25,217 nt of DNA from Temnopleurus reevesii (GCA_036244855.1 BQKZ01001528.1:7953-33169); one strand, 5' to 3'; positions 1-10,043 are shown, counted from the first letter of the stretch. The notes: generated from the letters alone by a model not told the origin. Numbers and translations: made by a program.

Positions 1-102
1 CACCATAAGTTGGTGGCTGAGGCATTATTTTGAAATCATATGATCCAGAATGGATTCGCAATGACCGCTGTACACATAGCACTGAGATGACATTGGGCAA
101 AT

Positions 103-515
103 GCAGAGATGCCAACCGTCCTAAATCAAATTTGCATGAGAATAGACTTGAAATATGAATCACCGGAATAATTGTGACAAATATTTAGACATTGTAGAAA
201 GCTAAATGTATATGGTCATTTTTGTTGTCATGCTTTCTCTGATGTTGACATATTTCATTCAGCTTTTTGGGGGATTCATATTATCATTTCTGTGCTCACA
301 AGTACATGTACAGTGGAACCTCATTATGAAGAGGTCGGATATAGCGAGATACCTGTTATAACATGGTGATTTTATTGGTCCCAGCTCTTAATAGTTCTTT
401 GGTTTTTTTTTGCCCTGATAAAGTGAGGAACCTGATATGACAAGGTAATTTTCATGGTCCCAAGGACCTCATTATAAAGATGTTTCACTGTACTTTGGAT
501 GCGTGGCATCTCTGC
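103..515. mobile_element. TIR element (family R5) with a nested pogo-like MITE
   Basis: The left end GCAGAGATGCCA and the right end TGGCATCTCTGC are a perfect 12-bp inverted pair. AAAT stands directly outside both ends (99-102 and 516-519), a plausible target-site duplication. Removing the 180-bp MITE at 311-490 leaves an element of about 230 bp. Related ends occur at 12361-12713 and 13551-13744, so this is a dispersed non-autonomous DNA transposon family. There is no transposase. Superfamily not assigned, because the 4-bp duplication could be chance in AT-rich DNA. Confidence 0.6.
311..490. mobile_element. pogo/Tigger-like MITE, copy 1 (180 bp)
   Basis: The element begins CAGTGGAACCTCATTATGAA and ends in an inverted version (CCTCATTATAAAG...TTTCACTG). 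It is flanked by TA on both sides (309-310, 491-492), the target duplication of Tc1/mariner-pogo elements. The middle holds the family motifs GGTCCCAGCTCTTAATA and GGTCCCAAGGACC. Two relatives of similar length lie at 2267-2442 and 21231-21413. It is non-autonomous and sits inside the R5 element at 103-515. The superfamily is inferred from the TA duplication and CAGTGGAACCTC-type ends. Confidence 0.8.
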
Positions 516-519
516 AAAT

Positions 520-852
520 GAATAAAGCAAGGCTTTATGGTACATAATGTGAAAATCTCTGACATAAGAAAAGGAAATGAGTGGGGACATGGACAGAAGA
601 AGAGAAAGAGCTGACAGATAGATGGACTGGATTGGGGAATGTTGGAAAGAGAGGGAGAGAGACAGAGACAGAAAAGTATCAACTATGACTGTTAGGTAAC
701 TGCTGGAGAATAAATGAAACAACTTGTACAAAGAAAAATGACCGGGGAGCATAGGTGGAGAGTTGAAAGGAGAGAAAACAGGAAAAAGATGAAAGAGAGA
801 GAGGAAGCAAGGGAAGATGAAGAGAGATAAATAAAGGACAATGAAAAGCAAA
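520..852. repeat. purine-rich low-complexity stretch
   Basis: The + strand is dominated by A and G (runs such as GAGAGGGAGAGAGACAGAGAC near 650 and GAAAGAGAGAGAGGAAG near 795). Open reading frames on the minus strand here are Ser/Leu/Phe-rich translations of this CT-rich complement and have no protein character. Similar purine-rich DNA occurs at 2460-2830 and 24420-24730. No gene is seen. Confidence 0.7.
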
Positions 853-987
853 CTAAAGCCCCGGTCACATAGGACCCCGGAAGCAACACGATTCACCCCG
901 ACTCGTTTTGAGGCAGTTAACTGTGAATTAACAAAGAGTCGGGGTGAATCGTGTTGCTTCCGGGGTCCTATGTGACCGGGGCTTTAG
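853..987. mobile_element. Foldback MITE, copy 1: perfect 52-bp inverted arms
   Basis: Arm 853-904 (CTAAAGCCCCGGTCACATAG...) is the exact reverse complement of 936-987, with 52 of 52 positions matching. A 31-base loop (905-935) lies between them and contains the palindrome CAGTTAACTG. A second copy with the same loop lies at 15351-15485, so this is a dispersed element and not a single hairpin. The terminal TA/TA could be the target duplication but is also part of the palindrome. No coding capacity. Confidence 0.85.
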
Positions 988-1024
988 TGAGAGAGAAGTT
1001 GTAGAAGCAAAAATAAAGTATGGN

Positions 1025-1680
1025 AAATTTGACCCGTTCTTATTTCGAAAGTGAATGATGTGATTTGGTTTTAAACATTCTGCTGTTATTAAATGATATA
1101 ATCATAAAATTACATATATACTTATCAAACTATCTAATGTTTATGGATATAGTGAGAGATGCTTAAATCCGGGTTTTCCGAAGAGCCGATGATGCAAAAC
1201 AGATATAAGATTCGTCATTCCGAAGATGATCTGAAAAAAGGTTATGATAATGAATAATGGGCCGTCACAGTGAATTTCAAAGTTTCAACTAATGATAAAA
1301 TTAAATGAGGTTTAATACAGATTCGAGAGTCTTGACTCATTGAATACTGAATTCTGCAAGACTTGCAAGGGATACCCGATTTAAATATAGTAATTGGTTC
1401 AAAAGATTTAAGAGTCTTGATATTGAATAAAGTTTGTTATTATTCGGAAGATTCAACGTTATTTTTTCGTTGAAGTATAATATTTACAATTCGGCAAGCA
1501 TTCCAAAAAGAACGGGGGAGATTCCTCAATTGAAATAAGTTGTAATAAATTCGTACAAGTAGAAACCTAATGAGGAGTTTTCGATGTAACATGTATTAGA
1601 TTATGGCAAAGTTGCCAATTCGACGATGCTAGCTCATATAAGTAAGTGGTGAAAATGCGAATTTTGAAAATTCATACATC
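1025..1680. other. Contig between two single-N joins, no identified content
   Basis: This 656-base piece is bounded by N at both ends. I found no match to any other part of the window, no long reading frame, no TIR and no tandem structure. It contains several TTCGGAAGA / TTCCGAAGA-like words (near 1177, 1217 and 1453), a texture unlike its neighbours. It may be misplaced unique sequence or part of a larger repeat. Confidence 0.5.
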
Positions 1681-2057
1681 NCTATTGATATAATTACAAA
1701 TCATGAATATGTATAAAAGTAGACAGGTCATTGTAATTAAGATTATCTTATCACTATTCATTTACTTGATCATTTGGTACCAGAGAGGGCGCTTGTCAAG
1801 AGAGTTTTGTTGAATGGTGCTTATGGTCGAGGTTATACGGTAGAAGGGGGCATGGTAAAAATTTGAGCTTTTTATAGATCTAAAATCAGACACACTGATG
1901 ATCACAAAAAAAATCTCTATTTTTTTTTCCAAGAACACTTAAATCAGTAATGATCGGTAGAATTGTTTATTCTTTATGTATAACATTAGAAATTAAAAAT
2001 TGAAGGTTGAAAATAATAAAACGAAATATTTGAAATGGATATCATTCCGGCAATCCA

Positions 2058-2219
2058 GGGTAGTGTTTCATAAAGCTGTTCATAGGTGTGCACAACTCTA
2101 CGGACGACTGGAATAACCCTTTCCTTCACTCAATAACTCTTTTCATGCACGGAATCGCACCTACTAAATGGTCACCAGTCTTTCGTAGAGTCGTGCCTAG
2201 TTTTATGACACACACCCCT
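2058..2219. mobile_element. MITE-1 (GTGTTTCATAAAGC type), copy A
   Basis: The left end GTGTTTCATAAAGCTGTTC and the right end GCCTAGTTTTATGACACAC form an imperfect terminal inverted repeat. The interior has ATGGTCACCAGTCTTTCGTA. The orthologous copy is at 24021-24180 in block X copy B. More diverged relatives lie at 16469-16634 and 16205-16250. It is a non-autonomous DNA transposon with no open reading frame. The target duplication is not clear. Confidence 0.75.
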
Positions 2220-2266
2220 GGTCAATAAAGTTGGATTCAGCAAATCCATTTTGCAGTATACATATA

Positions 2267-2442
2267 CAGTGAAAACTTGGTATAAAGAGATCTGATATAA
2301 TAAAATTTCTGACATAAAGAGGTAAATAATCTGGTCCCAGCTCTTAATAACGTATTGTTTTTTAACTTTGCTATAAAGAGATTACTGCTATAACAATGTA
2401 TTTTTATGGTCCAAATCACCTCGTTATACTGAGTTTCCACTG
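2267..2442. mobile_element. pogo/Tigger-like MITE, copy 2, with perfect empty site
   Basis: The element begins CAGTGAAAACTTGGTATAAA and ends CGTTATACTGAGTTTCCACTG, flanked by TA at 2265-2266 and 2443-2444. The parallel block at 24376-24410 reads GTATACATATATTCATTC without the element, which is exactly one TA at the insertion point. This demonstrates a 176-bp insertion with TA duplication, the signature of Tc1/mariner-pogo transposition. Open reading frames over it are incidental. Confidence 0.88.
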
Positions 2443-3027
2443 TATTCATTCGACATTTTGAAAGGAATAAATGGGAACAACAAAAAAATAGAGCAGAGGA
2501 AAATGATAGATTGAAAAGCCACGTAAGAAGCAGATGATTTGGACATTGTTGTCATCAATGATGCAAAAATAGTCCGTAAATACACAAAGGCAAATGAAAG
2601 AAAATGAAAAATAATAGCAAAGTAACATAAAATAGAAATATACAACAAAAGAAAGAGGGAAAGAAAGAGAAAGTAAAACAAAAACTGAATAAAACTGAAT
2701 AAAATGGAAATAGCAAGGCATGAATAGACAAAGAATGAGGAAAGATGGATAGAAAGAGAAATACAGGAATGGATAGTTAGAGAAATACATGTAGAAGGAA
2801 AGTTAAGCAAGCACAAACTGGGAAAAACTCAGGCACAAGAGAAAAAAGGACAAGAAAAGGCTGGTGATTAATTTTTTTTCTTGTATCTGAGACAAAAAAA
2901 TAATAATTTGCTAATTGGTAGTAAATATAAAACCAACCTCCTTAATAAACTTGCTATTATAACGGTCTTAGAGGGTATATTGGTAGTATACGAGAAAAAA
3001 ACTCCCCTAAAATTCCATAACATTAAA

Positions 3028-3847
3028 AAGGTGTTTATTTGCTAAAAAATTGAACTAAAAAATTGAACATTCCTCATTATAAATCGAAAGAAGACTTTTA
3101 CAAAATCTAGGTCACACGTTTCAGAATAAGGGACATGCACGCACAGAACGCCTACGCATTCAAAAAGCCATGCACAAAGCCCAACTCGGATTTAGGCTAC
3201 CAGTGTCAATCGTGTACGAGACTGTTATACTGAACTCCTTCACAAGTGATCCATATCATGTCTGATAAAGATATTTTATGTACTTAATTGATATACAATT
3301 ATATATATTTTTTTACCTCGGATACCTTTAAACCATAAGTCGGATAAAGATGTCTGATGAAGATATTTTGGGTTAATTACAAGTACAAGTGGTAAACAAT
3401 ATTTTTTTTTATTTTTTTTTTACCTCAGGTGCCATTTGACCATAAGAAGGGGGGGGGGGGAGTGAGCACTTACACAGGCACAGTATAAAAATGAAGGCAG
3501 AGAGAGTGAGAGAAAGAGAGAAGGGGGGGTAATCAAGCATAAACAGGATAAAACAATGCAGCAAAATTCTTTTAAACAAAACTTTCCCATGCAAAGAAAG
3601 TAAGAAGCAGGAACAAATATTTTTTTTTTTTTTTTTTGGGGGGGGGGACTATAAACTGCAATGAGCAATGCAAGCATGAAAGTGATGTAAATAAGATTTT
3701 TTTTCAGCTGGAAATATGAAAACAATTGATTGACAACAGGAAAAGATATTTTGATTCACTGCTGCATGAGCGTTTATTAATGTTTTCAAAGTTGATAATT
3801 GTAAGATGTATTTTCTATTTGGTGCCCTCTCATTATTTTCATTTGAT
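3028..3847. repeat. AT-rich non-coding stretch with homopolymer runs
   Basis: No gene is seen. The stretch contains two related words ending in TTTTTTTTACCTC (near 3310 and 3415), a G run at 3449-3460, a purine run at 3495-3530 and a T18-G10 tract at 3620-3647. The N at 3848 is a contig join. Reading frames across the T/G tract are low-complexity. Confidence 0.6.
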
Positions 3848-3848
3848 N

Positions 3849-5253
3849 TATGAGTTTTGCAGAAAAGCATAAAAACAACATAATGTACAAAGAGATAATG
3901 AGGTGCGGAGTGGAAGTAAAGCTGCTGCTGGAGTCAGAATTTTGTAAATGTTCTTGTGAAAAGAATATGCTGGTATAAAGTAAGAGTTGTGAAGAAAAAG
4001 ACAACAGAAAACACAAAATGTAGCTAATATTGGTGCCTTCAGCTTAAATCCCTAAATTTTGTATTTTGTTCCTTTTTTTTACACTGAAGCCGAATATGTG
4101 TGAGCATTGTGTTTTGTAGACTTGAATTTTATTTTCACGATATTTTGCTTTTATTTATAGAATTTTTCAGAAAAAAAATAATTTCTCAACATAACGGAGT
4201 TAAGAAATAGACTTCATATAATTCATCCATAAGCAAGGAAGACGTTTTCCATTGCAATTCTTCAAATAAGAAAATAGATCCACACAAACACTGCAAATTG
4301 CAGAATTCTCTTTGTCCACGAGACATAAAGTTTGCATACAAAATAAGGTGATCTCTTGAATACCAAAATGTCTCAAGGTTTGATACAACCTTCTGAGATG
4401 CCCTGTGTTAACTAGTATTTGGGGATGTTGGGGTGGAAGAACTTGTGAACCAATCAGTGTCCTCGCTTTTGATTTAGACACAAACAATTAAAGCATATTT
4501 CATAACCCCAACACGAACATGAAGATTTAGATTGTGACATAAGCATGAAGGACAAATTTGACATTTTAACATTTTTACACGGATATCAAATAGAAGAACA
4601 TTTACACAATACAAAGAAATACACACATTTTCATCAATACAGTTTGGCAGGAATAAAGTGGTATACATGTACATGTAGAAGCAAACATTATTTAATAAGA
4701 ATAGATGAACAGAGAAATGTGTTTCAAACAAATAGTTATCAGAAACAAGTATGATAATAAAAATGATACAAGCATAAAGTAGGATTATTTGTAGACACGC
4801 ATAATGCAAGTATAGTGTCGAAGAGTAATATTTTGATTTGAAAAAATGCAGATTAGATCGGAGGCAATTTGGATATAAGATTTCAATAAATATAAAAATT
4901 AGTAACAAAATGCTTGGATTACATGCATTCATTCATATGCAGTAATATTTTGTTATTGTTACGGTTAATAATAAAGTGGTTAATGGTTGTAGGATAAAAT
5001 GTAAGATTTTATTTAATTTTTTTTTCAATTTTATTCAAATTATATGGCATTCACAAGCAAAATAAAATCAATGAAAATCGATTAAGTAGAAAAAGTAAAG
5101 AGCAAGGAAAAATAAATTTAATTTGATATAATTGCTTGACAAAAAGATGGTGAGGAAAGAAATGAAAGAACGCAGATTTGAAGCAGTTGATATATTGAAA
5201 CATTTGGAGCGTGAAAGTGATACAAATTTTATATGAAGGCATTTTAGGGACAA
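3849..5253. repeat. Block Y, near-identical part, copy A
   Basis: This segment is collinear and gap-free with 18698-20102 (constant offset 14849). I saw one substitution, T at 3988 against C at 18837. It starts immediately after the N at 3848, exactly where copy B emerges from a MITE. Reading frames of up to 152 codons recur in both copies only because the DNA is nearly identical. They have no recognisable domain, are Cys/Phe/Leu-rich as AT-rich antisense DNA tends to be, and are not called as genes. Confidence 0.92.
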
Positions 5254-6598
5254 ATTTTAGGAACAAAACAATGATTCAGGGAGGACAAAATGAAAGGAGA
5301 TAAAGAAAGGAAAAGAGACAGAAGAAAGATCGGTTAGAATTACAATATCATACATTTATGACAACGGTAAAACATTTACAGGGAAATTCCACGACTTTGT
5401 CACATCCATTATGCGAACAGCTAGTGCATGTCTTGATAGAATTCTTGGTAATTTTAATATGTATGCCACAGATATTATCTACTGTATAAGCCAATATTTT
5501 AGCATACAGATATTTTCGCAATTTCAGACCAGTTTGACGCACACATTGGCATGCTGATATTTTCACATTTTTCACAATGTCTGTACACAAATGAATGTGC
5601 ATCATACGGAGCAGAACTTTTCGCAAGACCCAAACTGCAAAATTAGCGAATATAAAACCACAGCAAAAATTTCAGCTCATACAGTATTCTATACATATTG
5701 AATTTCAAGGAATCTCAAAGAATATCTTTCAAGATATTCACCTTTTTTGGCGTAACGGACATGACACTTTGATGGAATTTTCCATACGGAAGATCACATT
5801 TCTTTTTCTGGGTGGGTTACTTAAAAAGTTGCGATTGATTTGAATCAACTGCACTTCGCTTACTATCAAATGTGCAGATAGTGCAAGAGATCTTGGTGTA
5901 CTATTAGATAAAAAGCTTCAATTGTAAATTGAAACGGTCTGTGCTTCGAATAAGACGAGCATGAAACATTGATTTTCATCAGCATGTGATGATTAACTGC
6001 AACTTGCGATCAATTGCAACTTTTTAGCAATATCCCCCATAATGATTGCCATACAAATGCAAGTTAACAGCATTAATTATTACAAGGGCATCGAAGACCA
6101 TGCCTTAAGACTGGCCTCTGTGCTCTTTTCACTATCCTTTGAGTTTTGTGTGCCCTTTTTTCCTGTCCCCATTTGGAAATATCCTACAAAAGAGTGGCCT
6201 TGTGGCTTGGCTAAGTTATAGCCTAAATTAACGCTTACATTTTAAGTGATCACTGGATAAATTCTATAATTGTAAAATAAGTTACTAGAAATAAAAGGAC
6301 TTCCTGTTAAAAAATGTTTTGTTTGTTATCAAAACCAGATAGCACTGATGACTCTGGTACACCATAGGTCGAGAGTAAGAATCAAAGCTAACCCTCTAAG
6401 GCACGAGTTTACACATAGAAATACATCAAACTGGAACAGTGAAACGTGGGATGGGTGATCTTTACTTCACAGCATAAGAAACCTGGAACATTTTCATTGT
6501 CTGAGCTTTGCAAACAGTTAGCATTAACATGATGAATTGTAACACAGTTACTCACACTGCACTTGTACGAAATTGTTCATGCAGCAACAAAATTTAGT
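5254..6598. repeat. Block Y, diverged middle part, copy A
   Basis: This continues the alignment with 20103-21591, but identity falls quickly to about 75-85% by eye with indels (for example a 10-base difference near 5305). The part from 5475 to 5687 is a dispersed repeat also found at 12382-12580. From 6382 onward identity rises again, with a pogo-like MITE in copy B missing here. No coding sequence is recognisable. The frames at 5348-5626 and 5595-5843 are not supported. Confidence 0.75.
5475..5687 (-). repeat. Dispersed repeat R4, copy in C4
   Basis: Read on the minus strand, this begins ATACTGTATGAGCTGAAATT and continues with a TTCGC..GCGAAAA-rich body. It matches 12382-12580 on the plus strand and 20325-20531 on the minus strand. 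At 12382 the copy lies inside another TIR element, which shows it is mobile or dispersed. No coding capacity. Class unknown. Confidence 0.65.
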
Positions 6599-6779
6599 TG
6601 ATGAGTTCCAATCAACTGCAAATTGCAATCATTAAAACATTTCCTTACACTGATCAAAAATTTGATAAAATATTTGGGACAAACCATTCAACAAATTGTC
6701 AGATCATTACCCTACTGCACAGAACTGCAATAAGTGGTGATATGTTGGAGTAAACCTCAGGCAAGATTAATTTCATGCT
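6599..6779. repeat. Single ~185-bp satellite-like unit at the end of C4
   Basis: This differs from 21592-21779 at only one or two positions. It carries the unit landmarks ACTGATCAAAAATTTGATAAA, CAAATTGTCAGATCATTA, CTGCACAGAA, GGTGATATGTTGG and AAACCTCAGGCAAG. The same landmarks define the array at 10225-10945. The contig ends here with TTTCATGCT before the N at 6780, whereas C9 continues past the same point. Confidence 0.75.
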
Positions 6780-6943
6780 NGGGCGGCGCAGGGAGGGCGA
6801 AGTAGTGACTGAGAGCAAGAGGGAACAAACGTTTTCATTTCCACCATTATCAACATCACCAGCATTGTCAAAGTAATCTTTTCTCTTAAAGTCGTTCTTA
6901 CAAATCCCAAATTGGAATGGTCTTCAATGTGAATTAGGGAGTG

Positions 6944-7085
6944 TCATCATCACCACCATCACAATCATCATGAATATTACAATCATCATCATCATCACCA
7001 TCATTATCATCACCATTACCATCATCATCAACCTCATCATCATCACCATCATTACTATCATCATCACATCACCACCATCATCATT

Positions 7086-7116
<31 letters not shown>

Positions 7117-7224
7117 CCATTATCATCATCACCATCATTATCATCATCATCATCATTATCATCACCATTACCATCATCAACAACCTCATCATCATCACCA
7201 TCATTGATATCATCATCATCGCCG

Positions 7225-7257
<33 letters not shown>

Positions 7258-7516
7258 TCACCATCATCATCACCACCACCTCCATCATTATCACCATCTT
7301 CATCATCATCACCACCACCACAATCATTATTGTCATCATCATCATCATTACCACCACCACCACAATCATCATCATCACCATTACCATCATCATCACCATC
7401 ATTAATATCATCATCACCACCATCATCATTATCATCATCATCATCACCATTACCATCATCATCATCATCATCATCATCACCACCACCTCCATCATTATCA
7501 CCATCACCACCATCAC

Positions 7517-7557
<41 letters not shown>

Positions 7558-7662
7558 CCATCTCTATCACAATCACCATCATTATCATCACCATCGTCAT
7601 CAGTGATACCTCCATCACAACCATCATCGTCGTCGTCGTCATCATCATCAATGTCCTCCTCA
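6944..7662. repeat. Long TCA/CCA compound microsatellite (~0.7 kb)
   Basis: More than 700 bases of imperfect trinucleotide repeat: TCA blocks interspersed with CCA, TTA and CCT variants, ending in a CGT block (7628-7640) and another TCA block. Because the period is three, all frames stay open, giving a 245-codon Ser/Pro-rich frame on plus (6970-7707) and a 199-codon Met/Val-rich frame on minus. Both are artefacts of the period. Flanks 6781-6943 show nothing recognisable beyond a short GGGCGGCGCAGGGAGGGCG start after the N. Confidence 0.95.
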
Positions 7663-7762
7663 TATAATCATTTTTCAGTCTCTTTTTTTAACCATACAAA
7701 TACATAGAAATGCAAAATCCCCTGTCTCACCTGAAACACAAAAACAAACAAAATAATGTTCT

Positions 7763-8431
7763 TTTCTGCTTTGTATAAAAGGATTTATTTTTCTCAATAA
7801 TAATTTCAACTTGTGACTCTGTCCTGTACAAACGTCAAATATCTTTGCACAATATCCAAACTCTCATGAGCTAAACACACAAACTCTCTTTAACACACAT
7901 CCCTCCCCTCTCAACATACAATACAATACATAAAAAATAGTTGATTCAAAATTCATCTCGCATATAAAATGGTGGCAAAATACGATACTTAATGCATTTA
8001 ACTAGTTGATTTAACTTCTAGTTGCTTTAACTTCATATTGGAAATATTTTGTGGTTCAAAAACACTTCAAAAGAAGATGAGAAAATATCAGATTATTCCA
8101 ATAAATCGTCCAGATAAATAGATTCATAAAGAGTACATGCAACATGAATAAGGTTGCTATCAATTTTTGATGGTGATTTCATAATATTCTCATCTCTCTC
8201 AGCTCAGAGGTCCATTGGATAAAACTTGAATTTGTGACAACTTTGAAACTAATTGTGGCTACAGTTAAAAACAGCCAATTTCCTAATATCAAGGATTCTG
8301 CATAACTTTACCATAAATGATAAAGTTGACATAAATTAAGTTTCATGCAACAGGATCCTGGTCTTATTACATTAAGTCGGTGGTAAACACAATAAAGCCG
8401 TAGACAAACAAAGGAAAAATAACCAACTGAA
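7763..8431. repeat. Block W, copy 1 (end of C5)
   Basis: This 669-base block aligns with 11590-12259 over its full length. I counted about 13 substitutions and one single-base indel, close to 2% divergence. Copy 1 stops at the N at 8432 and copy 2 starts at the N at 11589, so the match fills the end of one contig and the start of another. That is what unmerged allelic overlaps look like. The sequence is AT-rich and non-coding. Confidence 0.93.
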
Positions 8432-8432
8432 N

Positions 8433-9223
8433 GGCAACATTTCTTTTTTCACCCGAGAATGAAGTTTTATGCACTTCATAGCACCAAGCAAAATGAATGA
8501 ATGGTTTTGCAATGTTCTGCTTGCAATATATAACCTTACATTTTAGGCAATGTACAGTATTGGTAAAAGTGTAACAGATTAGGAAACAAGTTTGGTATGT
8601 TAACAATTTTGGGGATACTTAGTTGACAGTAATATTTATATAAAGTGAACATTTTCATTGCAATTTAGTTACATTATGTAGACTATAAAAAGACTACCGG
8701 TACATAAAATAAAAATTAAAAATTAAAATATCAAGCTTGGCACAATCAATCTTTAAAAGAATGTTGCTATGAAATAGAAACTCTATCCTTTTGTCATTTT
8801 GAGAGAAAATTGGTGTTTGAATTTGCTGGAAAATTACTTCTTCCTTGAAAAGGTTAAGAAACAATAGATTTCATGTGACTACACTTTTCCAAATTCTTGA
8901 CTTTCACCAACACTATAATACATTACATGTACCTCAAATATAAATGGACTAAGAAGCACCAAGCTAAAATGAATGAGATGACCATGAATTTGCTATGTCT
9001 GTATTAAAGCAACACCTAACCCAGTAATGATAGTAATACATGTATCTACCCAGGATGCACGTCAAAAGCTAGCAAGCATTAGTCGCCCCTTTACTTACAC
9101 ACTACAGTGCTAGCTCAAGAACGTTCGAAACGCGTAGAAGAATAGCGCAACACACACGATCAAATAGGTGGAAATGAAGAAGATGTCTTTCGAAGCAGAG
9201 GCACTATGATAGGGAGAACCAGA
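8433..9223. other. AT-rich non-coding DNA, no identified feature
   Basis: I looked on both strands for coding exons, tRNA-like structures, TIRs and tandem repeats and saw nothing convincing. A 79-codon minus frame crosses the N at 8432 and is not credible. The words ACATGTACCTCAAAT and AATACATGTATCTACCC are typical of the ACATGTA-rich background throughout the window. Confidence 0.5.
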
Positions 9224-9835
9224 GGTGCTATAACGCAAAGGTCAAAGGTCAGAGTTTATATAGGTTCACAGAGATCGATATTTCCATAAAAGTAGGTTAT
9301 AGGTGGGAGCAGAGATTTTTAAGAGGTTAAAATATATTCATGCCTGAACACAAAAGAACCCATTTATCAGATTTAAAGCTTATACAGTGTAGGAAAATGA
9401 TATGAAAACACTGTGTGCTGTGATGCAAAGGTTAAAGTTCAAAGATCAAAGTTCATTTGTGGTCAACGATAACAGTATTAGCTCTGTAAAAGAGAATACA
9501 AAAGGCTAAGGTTGAAGGTAAAGACTTTAGATATGTTCAATAATTTTCATGTCAAAAAGAAAAGGACCCAAGAATCAAGATTCAAGCATGTAGGAGAATG
9601 GTCAGAACAAATATTGAGTGCTGTCATACAGAGATCAAAGGTCAAATTTCATAGGGGTTCAGAGATAGTTATCTAATGGATGAAGGAGATTCACACTAAT
9701 AATACCAAACCATTGGGAAATCATGAGAAAAATTGAAATTACAAGTGTAGTGATAAGGTCAAAAGTTGAAAATTCATAGCACAGAGTTTAAATAGGTTCA
9801 AATATATTCAGTTGTACATGGTGAAATGATGCACG
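9224..9835. repeat. Degenerate ~130-200-bp repeat rich in AGGTCA-like words
   Basis: Four diverged units can be aligned by a shared core of AAAGGTCAAAGGTCA-like words. The cores are near 9231 (ACGCAAAGGTCAAAGGTCAG), 9420 (ATGCAAAGGTTAAAGTTCAA), 9622 (ATACAGAGATCAAAGGTCAA) and 9750 (GTGATAAGGTCAAAAGTTGA). Each is followed by a GGTTCA/GGTCAA word, and two are preceded by a TGTAGGA(G/A)AATG word. Position 9239-9251 is AGGTCAAAGGTCA, the textbook DR1 nuclear-receptor element, but it is part of the repeat and no regulated gene is visible. Confidence 0.6.
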
Positions 9836-9940
9836 AACTTGAAATTAAAAAAAAATCAAGCTGATTGAAAATAAACATGAATAACCCCAAGTACTGAAAT
9901 GCAATAAAATGGTCAAAAGCCAACATACAGATCTCATATN

Positions 9941-10043
9941 ACCATGTTTTTGTCTCCTTGAATCAATGGTATCAGCTGGAAAGCATCTGGAAGCTATTTA
10001 TAAGATTGAGAGGTATGACATTTTGTTACAGCAAAACATTCAT
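9941..10043. repeat. 103-bp block identical to the end of C9
   Basis: This is identical to 21895-21997. The N at 9940 precedes this copy and the N at 21998 follows the other one, so the match is the start of one contig and the end of another. The surrounding parallel sequence is only about 85% identical, which makes the perfect match look like a shared assembly overlap. Confidence 0.9.

Larger units (their letters stand above)
1841..3027. repeat. Block X, copy A (parallel to 23638-24982)
   Basis: The sequence from TAGAAGGGGGCATGG to CCATAACATTAAA runs collinear with 23638-24982 in the same orientation, at roughly 85-90% identity by eye plus several indels. The differences include whole MITEs: copy A carries the pogo-like MITE at 2267-2442, absent from copy B, while copy B carries extra GTGTTTCACC elements absent here. 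The remaining sequence is purine-rich with no coding potential. The two blocks are alleles or recent paralogs. Confidence 0.85.

Noticed and set aside
372..896. Minus-strand 174-codon frame
   Set aside because: It runs across two nested transposons and a purine-rich tract and is Ser/Leu/Phe-rich throughout. Not a gene.
4200..4932. Minus-strand frames of 95 and 152 codons that recur at 19049-19781
   Set aside because: They recur because the DNA is 99.9% identical, so there is no independent evidence of protein constraint. No domain, no splice context, composition as expected from AT-rich antisense DNA.
6970..7707. 245-codon plus-strand frame and 199-codon minus-strand frame
   Set aside because: Both are products of a trinucleotide microsatellite, in which every frame lacks stops. 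No unique protein sequence remains outside the repeat.
9239..9251. Active enhancer or promoter
   Set aside because: The DR1 motif is part of a repeated unit and no transcription start or gene can be seen, so it is reported only as a motif.
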